A stretch of DNA of 64,000 nucleotides from the NCBI GenBank assembly GCA_027452025.1, contig DAIDHI010000035.1:1-64000 (forward strand). Direction: 5' to 3'. Shown piece by piece: positions 39,958 through 48,511 of the stretch. The translations under genes and the position numbers were made by a program. Within the stretch, counting starts at the first letter, position 1. Every line of letters starts with the position of its first letter. This stretch comes from Elusimicrobiota bacterium (lineage in GTDB: Bacteria; Elusimicrobiota; Elusimicrobia; UBA1565; UBA9628). Below the pieces are notes generated by a model. The model saw only the letters and a list, made by a program, of their open reading frames with translations. It ran no database searches and was not told the origin of the DNA.

Positions 39958-41882
39958 ATCCTGGCCTTGAGCCAGTTGATGAGCCCGCCGGCGAGCAGGA
40001 CCTCGACTTGCCGGAGGGAGAGCCCATGCCGGGCGCGGATCGTCCTGCCGCCCAGGCGGACGTCGAGTTCGTCGCCGCGCCGAAGCCGGCGGCGCAGGTC
40101 CTCCAAGCGCAGCCGCGCGCCCGCCGCGACGGCGCCGTAGTCCGCCGGGTCCGCGAAGACGAGCGGCAGCACGCCGAAGTTGACGAGGTTCTGGCGATGG
40201 ATGCGGGCGAAGCTCTTGGCCAGGACCAGCTGGAGCCCGAGGAACCTCGGCGCGAGCGCCGCGTGCTCGCGGCTCGAGCCCTGCCCGTAGTTGCGCCCCC
40301 CGACGACGGCGTGCGGCCCGGCCTTCTTGGCTCGCGCGGGGTAGCCGGAATCGATCATGCCGAAGGCGAACTCGGCGATCTTGGGAATGTTGCTGCGGTA
40401 AGGCAGCGCGCGCCCTCCCGCGGGCAGGATCTCGTCGGTGGAAATGTCGTCTTTGACCTTGAGCAGCACCGGCAGCTCCAGGACGTCGTCGAGGGGCGGC
40501 AACTCCGGCATGGCGGCGATGTTCGACCCTTTCTCCAAGGGCACGCGCGCGGCCTCGTCCTGCGGCAGCGGCGCGAGAAGGTTGCGCGCGTCGATGATCG
40601 GGCTCTCCGGCTCGTCGACGTCCGGATAGGGCATCGGCAAGCTCCGGGGATCGGTGACGACGCCCGCAAGCGCCGACGCGGCCGCCGTCTGCGGACCGCA
40701 GAGGCAGACTTGGTCGTCGCGCTCCCCGGAGCGGCCCGGGAAATTCCTGGGCACGGTGCGCAGGCTGAGCTTGCCCTTGGCCGGGGCCTGCCCCATGCCG
40801 ATGCAGCCGTTGCAGCCGATTTGATGAAGCCTCGCTCCCGAGCGCAGGAGCGACAAGACGCGGCCGTCGCGCACGAGGTTTTCCAAGATCTGGCGCGAGG
40901 CTGGATTGACGTCGAAAGACACTCGCTCATGAACGCGCTTGTCCCGGGTGATCTCGGCGACGACGGCGATGTCGGTGTAGCCGGGGCTGGCCGAGGAGCC
41001 CACGTAGACCTGATAGACGGGCCGGCCGGCGGCCTCGCGCACGGGGACGACGTTTCCGGGGCTCGAAGGCAGGGCGATGAGCGGCTCCAGGCGCGACAGG
41101 TCGATCTCCTCGGAGAGATCGTAGGACGCGCCGGGATCGGCCGATAGCGGCCTCCAGTCCCGTTCGCGGCCCTGAGAGGCCAGAAAGCGGCGCGTGCGCT
41201 CGTCGGAGGGAAAGACGCTCGCCGTCGCGCCCAGCTCGGCGCCCATGTTGGCGACGACATGCCGGTCCATGGCGCCGAGTTGAGCCACGCCGGGACCGAA
41301 ATATTCGATGACCTTGCCCAAGCCCCCGTCGACGCCCCGGCGCCGCAGCAGCTCGAGGATGAGGTCCTTGGCCCCCACCCAATCGGGGAAGCGTCCCGTC
41401 AGGAGCACCCCGAGCACCTGCGGCGCCGGAAAGTAAAAGGGCTGGCCGGCGATGGCCATCGCCACCTCCAGGCCGCCCGCGCCGATGGCGAGCATGCCGA
41501 TCGCGCCCGCCGCGCAGGTGTGGCTGTCGGAGCCGAGCAAGGTCTTGCCGGGGGCGCCGAAGCGCTCCTGATGGACGGGGTGGCTCACGCCGTTTCCCGG
41601 CGGCGAGAACCAGAGGCCGAAGCGCCGGCAGGCGCTGCGCAGGAAGATGTGGTCCTCCGGGTTCTTGAAGTCTTCTTGGAGGAGGTTATGGTCGACGTAC
41701 TGCACGGACAGCTCGGTGCGCGCGCGCTCGAGGCCCATGGCCTCCAGTTCGAGCATCACGAGCGTGCCGGTGGCGTCCTGGGTCAGCGTCTGGTCGACGC
41801 GGATGGCGATCTCGGCTCCCGGCCGCAAGTCGCCTTCGACGAGATGGTCGCGGATGAGCTTCTGCGCGAGGTTGAGGGGCAT
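39954..41882 (-). CDS. Aconitate hydratase, short bacterial type
   Basis: A 642-residue aconitase-family protein that should interconvert citrate and isocitrate. It has V-D-H-N near residues 63-66, G-S-D-S-H-T near 117-122, and I-G-C-N-G-C-I-G with Cys357 and Cys360, two of the three iron-sulphur ligands. The C-terminal swivel domain has G-R-N-Y-G-Q-G-S-S-R-E-H. Where classic aconitases have S-C-T-N, this one has S-S-A-S near residues 296-299, so the third ligand Cys is not at its usual place; Cys123 in S-H-T-C is an alternative. It is about 250 residues shorter than AcnA. A TAGGAT hexamer ends 6 bases before the ATG. Confidence 0.88.
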   Translation of the reverse strand: MPLNLAQKLIRDHLVEGDLRPGAEIAIRVDQTLTQDATGTLVMLELEAMGLERARTELSVQYVDHNLLQEDFKNPEDHIFLRSACRRFGLWFSPPGNGVSHPVHQERFGAPGKTLLGSDSHTCAAGAIGMLAIGAGGLEVAMAIAGQPFYFPAPQVLGVLLTGRFPDWVGAKDLILELLRRRGVDGGLGKVIEYFGPGVAQLGAMDRHVVANMGAELGATASVFPSDERTRRFLASQGRERDWRPLSADPGASYDLSEEIDLSRLEPLIALPSSPGNVVPVREAAGRPVYQVYVGSSASPGYTDIAVVAEITRDKRVHERVSFDVNPASRQILENLVRDGRVLSLLRSGARLHQIGCNGCIGMGQAPAKGKLSLRTVPRNFPGRSGERDDQVCLCGPQTAAASALAGVVTDPRSLPMPYPDVDEPESPIIDARNLLAPLPQDEAARVPLEKGSNIAAMPELPPLDDVLELPVLLKVKDDISTDEILPAGGRALPYRSNIPKIAEFAFGMIDSGYPARAKKAGPHAVVGGRNYGQGSSREHAALAPRFLGLQLVLAKSFARIHRQNLVNFGVLPLVFADPADYGAVAAGARLRLEDLRRRLRRGDELDVRLGGRTIRARHGLSLRQVEVLLAGGLINWLKARI

Positions 41883-41888
41883 GGCCTC

Positions 41889-41894
41889 ATCCTA
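41889..41894 (-). promoter_or_regulatory. -10 element TAGGAT of the aconitase gene
   Basis: TAGGAT ends exactly 6 bases before the aconitase ATG. The 40-base gap to the end of asnB contains nothing else recognisable. Confidence 0.35.
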
Positions 41895-41922
41895 GCGCGT
41901 CGATATTGAGGCCGCGCGACGA

Positions 41923-43848
41923 TCAGGCGACCGTCGTTTCGCCTGCCGGCACGCCGCCTTCCAGGCAGCTCTCGTGCCAGAGCTCGAGCATGAGGAGAGC
42001 CCATAGGCGGTAGCCGTGGTCGCGGCCGCCGCTCTGGTGCTCGTTCCAAATGCGGCGAAGCGCCTCCTCGCGGAAATAGCCGCGGCCCAGGGCCTTGCCC
42101 GAGAGGACGCGGTCCTCCCAAAAGCCCTTGAGCGGGCCGCGGAACCAGCTGCCCAGAGGGATGCCGAAGCCCATCTTCCCGCGTTTGTAGATCGTCTCGG
42201 GCAGCCGGTCGCGGAAAGCCTCCTTGAGCAGCCACTTCTGGCCCCTCAAGCCTTTGAGCTTCCAGCTCCCCGGAAGGTTGTAGACCAGCTCGATGAACTC
42301 ATGGTCGAGCAGCGGCGAGCGGCCCTCGAGCGAGGTCGCCATCGTCGCGATGTCGACCTTGGTCATCAGGCATTCCGGAAGATACGACTTGAAGTCCACA
42401 TAGAGCAGCCGGTTGACGAAATCCTCCTTCTCGCAGCGGGCGAAGAGTTGGGCGACGTAACGCTGCGCCGAGCCGGCCTGCGAGCCGAGGCGGGCCTGGA
42501 ACTGCGGCGTGTAGAGGCCCGCCTTGTCCTCCTCGCGGAAGTAGGCGACCATGTTGAGGTGGCGGCGCGGCAGGTCGGCGAAGACGGCCGAGCGCAGGAA
42601 GCGCTTGAGCCGCCAAGTGAAGCCATAGGGAGCGTTATACTCCGGCAAAAGCTCGGCGCCGGCGCGAAGCGCCGCGCGCGCCGGCGCGGGCAGGGCGTCG
42701 AAGTAGCGCGCCAGATTCATGGCCATGTAGCGGATGTAGCCGGCGAAATTCTCGTCGCCGCCGTCGCCGTTGAGCGCCACCGTGACATAGCGCCGCGTCT
42801 CGCGCGAGACGTAGTACGATGGAAGAGCGGACGGGTCGGCATAGGGCTCGCCGTAATGCCAGGCGAGCTTGGGCAAGATCTCGGCCATCTCGGGCTTGAC
42901 GACGAACTCGGTGTGCTCGCAGCCGTAGCGCGCGGCCACCTCCTTGGCGAAGCGCAGCTCCGAGAAACGTTCCTCCTCGAAGCCGATCGAGAACGTTTTG
43001 ACCGGCCGCGAGGACTGCTCGGCCATGAGCGCGACGACGACGGAGGAGTCGATGCCCCCGGACAGGAAGGCCCCGAGCGGCACGTCGGCGAGCATGCGCA
43101 GGCGCACGGCCTCCTTGAGCTTGTCCACGACCAGACGCTGCGCCTGCCGCGGGTCGCGCGTGGCCGGCGAGCCTCCCAGCGGCAGATCCCAGTAGCGCCG
43201 GATGAGCGCCTTGCCGTTCTCGTAGAGCAGCCAGCAGCCCGGAGGCAGCTTGCGGACGTCCTTGTAGATCGTCCCGGGCGACGGGATGTACTGCAGCGAC
43301 AGGAACTGGTCGACGGCTTCCTCGCGGACCTCTCGCGACAGCCCGGGCCAGACGAAGAGGCAGCGGAGCTCCGAGCCGAAGGCGAAATACCCGGGCTCGT
43401 CGGCGTAGACGAGAGGCTTCTTGCCCACGCGGTCGCGCGCCAAAAAGAGGCTCTTTTTGTCGCGGTCCCAGATGGCGAAGGCGAACATGCCGCGCAGCTT
43501 CAAGACGCAGTCCGGGCCCAGCTCCTGGTAGAGCGCCAGGATGGCCTCGGTGTCGGTCTTGGTGGCGAAGCGGTGGCCGCGCTCCTCGAGCTCCTTTCTC
43601 AGCTCGAGGAAGTTGTAGATCTCTCCGTTGAAGACGATCGTATAGCGGCCGCCGGCGTAGGAGATCGGCTGGTGCCCGGTGTTGAGGTCGATGATGGCCA
43701 GACGCCGCATCGCCAAGCCCACGGGGCCGTCGACGAAGAAGCCCTCGTCGTCGGGTCCCCGGTGCCGGATGAGGTCGTTGGCCTTCTTGAGAAGATCCGG
43801 GTCGGCGCTCTTGCCGCCGCGCATGACCACGCCGCAGATGCCGCACAT
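41923..43848 (-). CDS. asnB: Asparagine synthase (glutamine-hydrolysing) type amidotransferase
   Basis: A 641-residue AsnB-type protein. The N-terminal nucleophile is Cys2 (M-C-G-I-C-G) of the class II glutaminase domain (about 1-210), with R-H-R-G-P-D-D and V-F-N-G-E-I-Y-N. The synthetase domain has the pyrophosphate loop S-G-G-I-D-S-S near residue 264 and G-D-G-G-D-E. Members inside glycan clusters often amidate uronic acids and do not make asparagine (WbpS-like). Here it is the last gene of the long minus-strand glycan run, one base after Wzx, so glycan amidation is a real possibility. Housekeeping asparagine synthesis is the alternative. Confidence 0.88.
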   Translation of the reverse strand: MCGICGVVMRGGKSADPDLLKKANDLIRHRGPDDEGFFVDGPVGLAMRRLAIIDLNTGHQPISYAGGRYTIVFNGEIYNFLELRKELEERGHRFATKTDTEAILALYQELGPDCVLKLRGMFAFAIWDRDKKSLFLARDRVGKKPLVYADEPGYFAFGSELRCLFVWPGLSREVREEAVDQFLSLQYIPSPGTIYKDVRKLPPGCWLLYENGKALIRRYWDLPLGGSPATRDPRQAQRLVVDKLKEAVRLRMLADVPLGAFLSGGIDSSVVVALMAEQSSRPVKTFSIGFEEERFSELRFAKEVAARYGCEHTEFVVKPEMAEILPKLAWHYGEPYADPSALPSYYVSRETRRYVTVALNGDGGDENFAGYIRYMAMNLARYFDALPAPARAALRAGAELLPEYNAPYGFTWRLKRFLRSAVFADLPRRHLNMVAYFREEDKAGLYTPQFQARLGSQAGSAQRYVAQLFARCEKEDFVNRLLYVDFKSYLPECLMTKVDIATMATSLEGRSPLLDHEFIELVYNLPGSWKLKGLRGQKWLLKEAFRDRLPETIYKRGKMGFGIPLGSWFRGPLKGFWEDRVLSGKALGRGYFREEALRRIWNEHQSGGRDHGYRLWALLMLELWHESCLEGGVPAGETTVA

Positions 43849-43849
43849 G

Positions 43850-45373
43850 CTAGGCCGCCCTCCTCAAGACCAGCCGCCGGAAGATGTCCTTGTCGCCCGC
43901 GTCCATGACGAACCAGCAAAGACCCGCGTACAGGGCGCCGCCCGCCGAGCAAAGTCCGAGGAGCCGGGGCCAAGTCGACGCTTCGGCGTGGAAGGGAAAC
44001 ACGAGCGCGAGCAGGACGCCGGCGCAAGCCAAGGGCCGCAGCAGCCCCTCGTCGAGATAGCGCGAAAGCGGGAGCTTGAGCAGGCCGCGATTGGTCGCCG
44101 TCACATAGACGCAGGCCGGGATGAGCTGAGCCAACAGCGAGCCCAGAGCCACGCCCAGCAGGCCCAGCCGGCCGATCAGAAGAGACCAGGCGACCAAGCT
44201 GATGATCGCCTGAGCCCAGGAGACGGCGGCTTGGTGCAGCGGCTGGCCTCGGCCGGCGACGGCGGCGTTGGGGATGTAATTGAAGAGCAGAGCGGCCTGG
44301 GCGGCCACGAGCAGACGCGCCGGCCAGGCCGCGCTGAGGCTGAAGTCGCCGCCGACCCACAGGCTCAAGAACTGGGGCATCACGCAGAAAAGCAGCACGA
44401 GCACGGGCAGGATCATGAAAAGCAGCGATCGCGTGCCGCGCAGGTAGACCCGCCGGACGGTCTCGTCGTCGCCCGCGCCGATCTCCACGAACATCGGGAG
44501 CATGACGGAATTGATGACGGCCGGGAAAAACTGCAGGCGCTGAAGAAGATTGGCTGGAACGGCGTAATAGGTCAGCGCCGAGAGGCTTTGCGCGCGGGCG
44601 ATAAAGAGGCGGTCGAACTGAAAGGTCACGATCCCGGCGAAGGCGCCGTTCCAAACGCTCAATCCGTAGGTCAGGAAGCGGGAGAACTTCAGCTCGGCGC
44701 CGTCGCCGCGCCATTTCGCCAGCAGCTGCCGCCTCGTGACGAAGACCGCGAAGATCAGCGCGCAAGCGCTCCAAAGCACGTACCAGCGCGCCACGCCGTC
44801 GATGCCGAAGCCCTTCACGGCCAGGACCGTCGAGCCGACGATCATCACGCCGCTTTGCAGCAGCGTCGCGGCGTTCTGCCAGTCGAAGCGCTGGAGCCCC
44901 TGAAGAATGGCGGCCGCGCCCTGGTTGAGCGCGACGAAGACCGCGCCCGCCGCGGCGCAGCGCAAGACGAAGACGGCCGGGCCGAGCATGGGCGGCGGCA
45001 CGTGGAAGAGATGCTGGGCGCAAGGACGGGCGAACGCGGCGAGGACGGCCGCCCCGGCCAGCGCGCCGAAAAAATGCAGGCCGCCGCAATAGCGCACCGC
45101 CAGACGCATCGCGCGGCCGCCCGAGGCCGCGGCCTCGGCCACGAATTTGACGGTGGCCGAGCCTGCGCCCAGGCAGCCCAGGATCACGTAGCCGACCGAC
45201 GCCTGGAACAGGACGTAGAGTCCGTAGGTCTGGACGCCCAGGGCGCGGATGAGGACGGGCGTCAGGAAAAACGAGAGAGCCATCAGGCCCGCCTGCGCGG
45301 CCACGCTCGCTCCCACGTTGCGCACGAAGCGCTCGGAACGGGACTCTTGCGCGCGCGCGACGAGAGCCGTCAT
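43850..45373 (-). CDS. Polysaccharide flippase, Wzx/RfbX type
   Basis: A 507-residue membrane protein with 12 to 14 hydrophobic helices. The N-terminus F-V-R-N-V-G-A-S-V-A-A-Q-A-G-L is followed by L-I-R-A-L-G-V-Q-T-Y-G-L-Y, the usual start of the Polysacc_synt (PF01943) MOP flippases. Lys and Arg between helices fit a lipid-linked oligosaccharide translocase moving repeat units to the periplasmic face for the O-antigen-ligase-type enzymes in this region. The ATG overlaps the upstream methyltransferase stop as ATGA. An AglR-like flippase is the same family. Confidence 0.87.
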   Translation of the reverse strand: MTALVARAQESRSERFVRNVGASVAAQAGLMALSFFLTPVLIRALGVQTYGLYVLFQASVGYVILGCLGAGSATVKFVAEAAASGGRAMRLAVRYCGGLHFFGALAGAAVLAAFARPCAQHLFHVPPPMLGPAVFVLRCAAAGAVFVALNQGAAAILQGLQRFDWQNAATLLQSGVMIVGSTVLAVKGFGIDGVARWYVLWSACALIFAVFVTRRQLLAKWRGDGAELKFSRFLTYGLSVWNGAFAGIVTFQFDRLFIARAQSLSALTYYAVPANLLQRLQFFPAVINSVMLPMFVEIGAGDDETVRRVYLRGTRSLLFMILPVLVLLFCVMPQFLSLWVGGDFSLSAAWPARLLVAAQAALLFNYIPNAAVAGRGQPLHQAAVSWAQAIISLVAWSLLIGRLGLLGVALGSLLAQLIPACVYVTATNRGLLKLPLSRYLDEGLLRPLACAGVLLALVFPFHAEASTWPRLLGLCSAGGALYAGLCWFVMDAGDKDIFRRLVLRRAA

Positions 45374-46218
45374 CGCGGCGCCGCCTTCTTGACGAGGGCG
45401 AAGCCCTGGCAGGTCAGGTTGAACGGCGCTCGCCAGCCCAGACGCTTCTTGACCTTCTTGGCCCACGGACGCAGCCGGCGCCTCCACCATGGCCCGGGAT
45501 CGTACCAGATCGGATAGGGTCCCGCGTTGGAATGCAGCACGTCCGCGGGATGGACGGTCCGCTCGGGGTGCAGGTAATCGAAGCGTTCCTGGAGAAGCTC
45601 CAGCAGCCGGGCGTGGTCGCCGACGTTCAACGGCGACGACCCGCCGCAGTCCAGGTCCACCGTGAGGATAAAGAGCCCGCCGGGCTTGAGCACGCGGGCG
45701 ATTTCGGCGACGACCTCCTCGAAGCCCGGGATGTGCTCGAGCACGCTGATGCAGGAGACGGCGTCGGCGCAGCCGCTGTCCGCGGCGAGTTTGCGCCCGT
45801 CGCACCTCCTGAACTCGACCCTCCCGGGAGGGCGCGAAAACAGCGGGATCGCGCGGCCCATGTCCCGCTCGCAGACCGGGTCGGGGTCCGTCGCGACGAC
45901 CCGCCAGCCTTCGGCCGCGAGGGCAAACGGAAAAAACGTCACCGCGCTGCCGACGTCGATGAGCAAAGGCGCGGGCGCGCCCGGTCCCGCAAGCGCCTCG
46001 CGGCGCTTGCTGAGGTGATGGAACGCGTAAGGGTATTCCCAGCACCGGCTCCAATTGAACAGGGGCCGCGGGTACCATTGGTAGCCGGGGCTGCGAAATT
46101 CGGCCTGCCTGGCCTCGAAGCGTTCCTGGTCGGCGGCGAGGCGCGAAAAAAGCTCCTTCCACTCCGGAGTCTCGAGGTCGGACAGCGCGGGCAGGCCGCT
46201 GCGGTCGAAGACCTTCAT
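45370..46218 (-). CDS. SAM-dependent methyltransferase
   Basis: A 282-residue class I methyltransferase. Motif I is L-I-D-V-G-S-A-V-T near residue 87, motif II is V-A-T-D-P-D-P-V near residue 109, and C-I-S-V-L-E-H-I-P-G plus V-L-K-P-G-G-L-F follow. The first 80 residues are aromatic and Arg-rich (W-Y-P-R-P-L-F-N-W) and the last 60 are basic with W-W-R-R-R-L-R-P. These ends may bind a membrane-linked substrate. The ATG overlaps the GT4 stop, and its own stop overlaps the Wzx start. The substrate is unknown; a glycan hydroxyl or carboxyl is likely. Confidence 0.83.
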   Translation of the reverse strand: MKVFDRSGLPALSDLETPEWKELFSRLAADQERFEARQAEFRSPGYQWYPRPLFNWSRCWEYPYAFHHLSKRREALAGPGAPAPLLIDVGSAVTFFPFALAAEGWRVVATDPDPVCERDMGRAIPLFSRPPGRVEFRRCDGRKLAADSGCADAVSCISVLEHIPGFEEVVAEIARVLKPGGLFILTVDLDCGGSSPLNVGDHARLLELLQERFDYLHPERTVHPADVLHSNAGPYPIWYDPGPWWRRRLRPWAKKVKKRLGWRAPFNLTCQGFALVKKAAPR

Positions 46219-47342
46219 GACCGGCGCCCCGCGATCTCCCGATAGATCTCCAAGGTCTCGCGGGCCGTCCGCTCCCAGGTGAATTGCGCGGCGCGCTCGA
46301 GAGCCGCCGCCGCCAGGCGCTGGATCTTCGCTCCTCCCTCCCATACGGAGCGCATGGCGGACAATATATCGTCGGGGCTCTTGGGGTCGATCAGGAGGCC
46401 GGCGTCTGCGATATTCTCGGACAGGGAAGTGATGACGGGCTTGCCGCAAGCCATGGCCTCGTAGGGAGGAAGCTCGACTCCCGGCAAGAGAGAGGGGTGG
46501 ATGAGCGCCTGGGCCAGATTATAGAGCTGCGCCAAGCGGTCGTGCGCGACGTAGCCGGGCCATATGAAGCAGCCGGACACGCCGCGCTCCTCGGCCAGGC
46601 GCTGGAGCCCCCGGGCGTAGTCGTCCACCGGGCCGACGGCGACGATCGCGGGGCGCTCTCCCTTCCAAAGCGCCAGCGCCTCGACGACGGCGGAGAAGCT
46701 CGCGACGACGTCGAAGGGCCCTACCATCAAAAAGAAGCGCTCCGGCAGGCCGTAGCGCTTGCGCGCCGGCTCCAGCGACGCCTCGGCCAGGGGCTTGAAC
46801 AGCTCGTGGTCGACTCCCAGCCGCGTGATCCTGATGCGCTCGGCCGGGACGTTCATGCGGCGCATCAGATCGTCTCTGGTGGCCTCGCAAAACGTGATGA
46901 TCCGCTTGGCCCGGCGGATGCCCGGCTCGAGCTTCTCGCGCCAAATCGTCCAGCCTTCCGGCCGCACCCATTCGGGCTTGATCACGGGGACGATGTCCGG
47001 CATCGTCAAGGCCATGCGCTCCCCGCCGCGAGGAAGGCCGCGGATGGCGTGGAAGACGTCGACTCGCGCCAAGCGCAGATAGGTCTCGACGACCGGCAGG
47101 CCCCAGCGCCATTCCACGCGGTCCATCACCGACTGAGGCCACCGCTTCAAGCGGTAGGAAACGCGCCCCCCCGGCGGCAGCCGATATTGCTCGCGCAGCC
47201 GATCCTGCGCCCTGAAAGAGAATCCGAAGAGCAGGAAATCGTCGGTGGGCGCCAGGCGCGCGAACTGGCTCATCAAGTGGTTGGCCAAATGGACGCCGCC
47301 GCGGACCACGTTGGCGGCGTCGATCTCGTAGGCTACGCGCAC
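46215..47342 (-). CDS. Family 4 glycosyltransferase
   Basis: A 375-residue GT-B enzyme of the GT4 family. It starts with V-A-Y-E-I-D-A; the C-terminal half has the donor-binding G-P-F-D-V-V, W-P-G-Y-V and L-P-G-V-E-L-P-P-Y-E-A-M-A-C-G-K-P-V, where the E-x7-E-type motif of retaining transferases is partly present. I-T-F-C-E-A-T-R-D-D-L is the linker motif typical of mannosyltransferases like WbaZ/MtfB. Mannose or rhamnose from a GDP or dTDP donor is plausible. The GTG at 47342 overlaps wecB by 10 bases; longer extensions would lie entirely inside wecB. Confidence 0.84.
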   Translation of the reverse strand: MRVAYEIDAANVVRGGVHLANHLMSQFARLAPTDDFLLFGFSFRAQDRLREQYRLPPGGRVSYRLKRWPQSVMDRVEWRWGLPVVETYLRLARVDVFHAIRGLPRGGERMALTMPDIVPVIKPEWVRPEGWTIWREKLEPGIRRAKRIITFCEATRDDLMRRMNVPAERIRITRLGVDHELFKPLAEASLEPARKRYGLPERFFLMVGPFDVVASFSAVVEALALWKGERPAIVAVGPVDDYARGLQRLAEERGVSGCFIWPGYVAHDRLAQLYNLAQALIHPSLLPGVELPPYEAMACGKPVITSLSENIADAGLLIDPKSPDDILSAMRSVWEGGAKIQRLAAAALERAAQFTWERTARETLEIYREIAGRRS

Positions 47343-48511
47343 CGGAAATCCCGCGGGCGCGGCCCGAGGCCGGCCCAGTGAGCGACGGCCTCGACGATGC
47401 GGCGCGCCGCCTGCCCGTCGCCGAAGGGATTGGGCCGCGGCCGCCCCCGCCTCGGCAAACGCTCGAGAGCGGCCAAAAGACGCTCTCCGCTGGCGCCCAC
47501 CAGCCGCGTCATTCCCGCGCGCAGCGCCTCGCCCCGCTCGGTCTTGTCGCGCATGACGAGGACGGGCTTTCCGAGCGTGGGCGCCTCTTCCTGGATGCCC
47601 CCGGAGTCGGTGACGATGAGCTCGCTGCGGGAAAGCAGCCGGACGAAATCGAGATAACCCATAGGCTCCACGAGCCGAACCCGCGGATGGCGCAAGAGCC
47701 GCTTGGCGGCCGCTCGCACGAGAGGATTGGGATGCACCGGGTAGACCCACGTCAGCTCAGGCCGGCGGCGGGCGGCTTCGTTGATGCTTCTCAAGATGCC
47801 CTCGAGAGGCCGTCCGAAGCTCTCCCGGCGGTGCAGGGTGACCACGGCTAATGGACCCTCCAGGCCGCCGAGGCAAGCGGGCCAGGGGCCCTTGCGATCG
47901 AGAGCCCATCTCAGCGCGTCCACCGCCGTGTTGCCCGTCACGTAGATCGAGCCGGGAGAGATGCCCTCCCGCAGCAGATTGCGCCGCGCCTGCGCCGTGG
48001 GAGCGAAGTGAAGGTCGGCCACATGGTCGACCAGCACGCGGTTGGCTTCCTCGGGAAACGGCGCCTTTCTATCGAAGGAGCGCAAGCCCGCCTCGACGTG
48101 GCCGACGGCCACGCGGCGGTGGAAGGCCGCCAGAGCCGTCGCCAGGACGGAGGTCGTGTCTCCCTGCGCGAGCGCGAGGTCGAAGCGGCCTCGTTCCAGG
48201 ACCTTGTCCAGAGCGCAAGCCGCGCGAGAAAGGACTCCGGTCAAGCTCTGTCCGGGCCGCATGACGTCGAAATCGTGGTCCGCCGTCAGCCCGAAGTCCG
48301 ACATCATGGCGTCCGCAAGCTCCCGGTGCTGCGCCGTCGCGCACAAGATCGTCTCGAAGCGCCGGTCCGCCCGCAAGGCCCGGACGACCGGGGCCATCTT
48401 GATGACCTCCGGCCGCGTCCCGACGACCGCCATGATCCGCAGCCTCCCGCGCCTCTTTGGTCTCATGGCCTTGACGGGATTATCCCCCTTTTGCTCCGCT
48501 CGCTTCAACAT
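47333..48511 (-). CDS. wecB: UDP-N-acetylglucosamine 2-epimerase (non-hydrolysing)
   Basis: A 392-residue WecB-type enzyme that converts UDP-GlcNAc to UDP-ManNAc, a precursor of ManNAc and ManNAcA in surface polymers. It has V-V-G-T-R-P-E-V-I-K-M-A-P-V near the N-terminus, Q-G-D-T-T-S-V in the middle, G-H-V-E-A-G-L-R-S, and T-D-S-G-G-I-Q-E-E-A-P near residue 315; all are family signatures. The start may be ATG 48511 (7-base overlap with the GT4 gene before it) or ATG 48466, which gives 377 residues, the standard length. No UDP-ManNAc dehydrogenase (wecC) is in the window. Confidence 0.9.
   Translation of the reverse strand: MLKRAEQKGDNPVKAMRPKRRGRLRIMAVVGTRPEVIKMAPVVRALRADRRFETILCATAQHRELADAMMSDFGLTADHDFDVMRPGQSLTGVLSRAACALDKVLERGRFDLALAQGDTTSVLATALAAFHRRVAVGHVEAGLRSFDRKAPFPEEANRVLVDHVADLHFAPTAQARRNLLREGISPGSIYVTGNTAVDALRWALDRKGPWPACLGGLEGPLAVVTLHRRESFGRPLEGILRSINEAARRRPELTWVYPVHPNPLVRAAAKRLLRHPRVRLVEPMGYLDFVRLLSRSELIVTDSGGIQEEAPTLGKPVLVMRDKTERGEALRAGMTRLVGASGERLLAALERLPRRGRPRPNPFGDGQAARRIVEAVAHWAGLGPRPRDFRCA

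Noticed and set aside
42016-43908. Plus-strand open frame of 630 codons opposite asnB
   Set aside because: Antisense shadow of a strongly conserved gene; no recognisable protein pattern.
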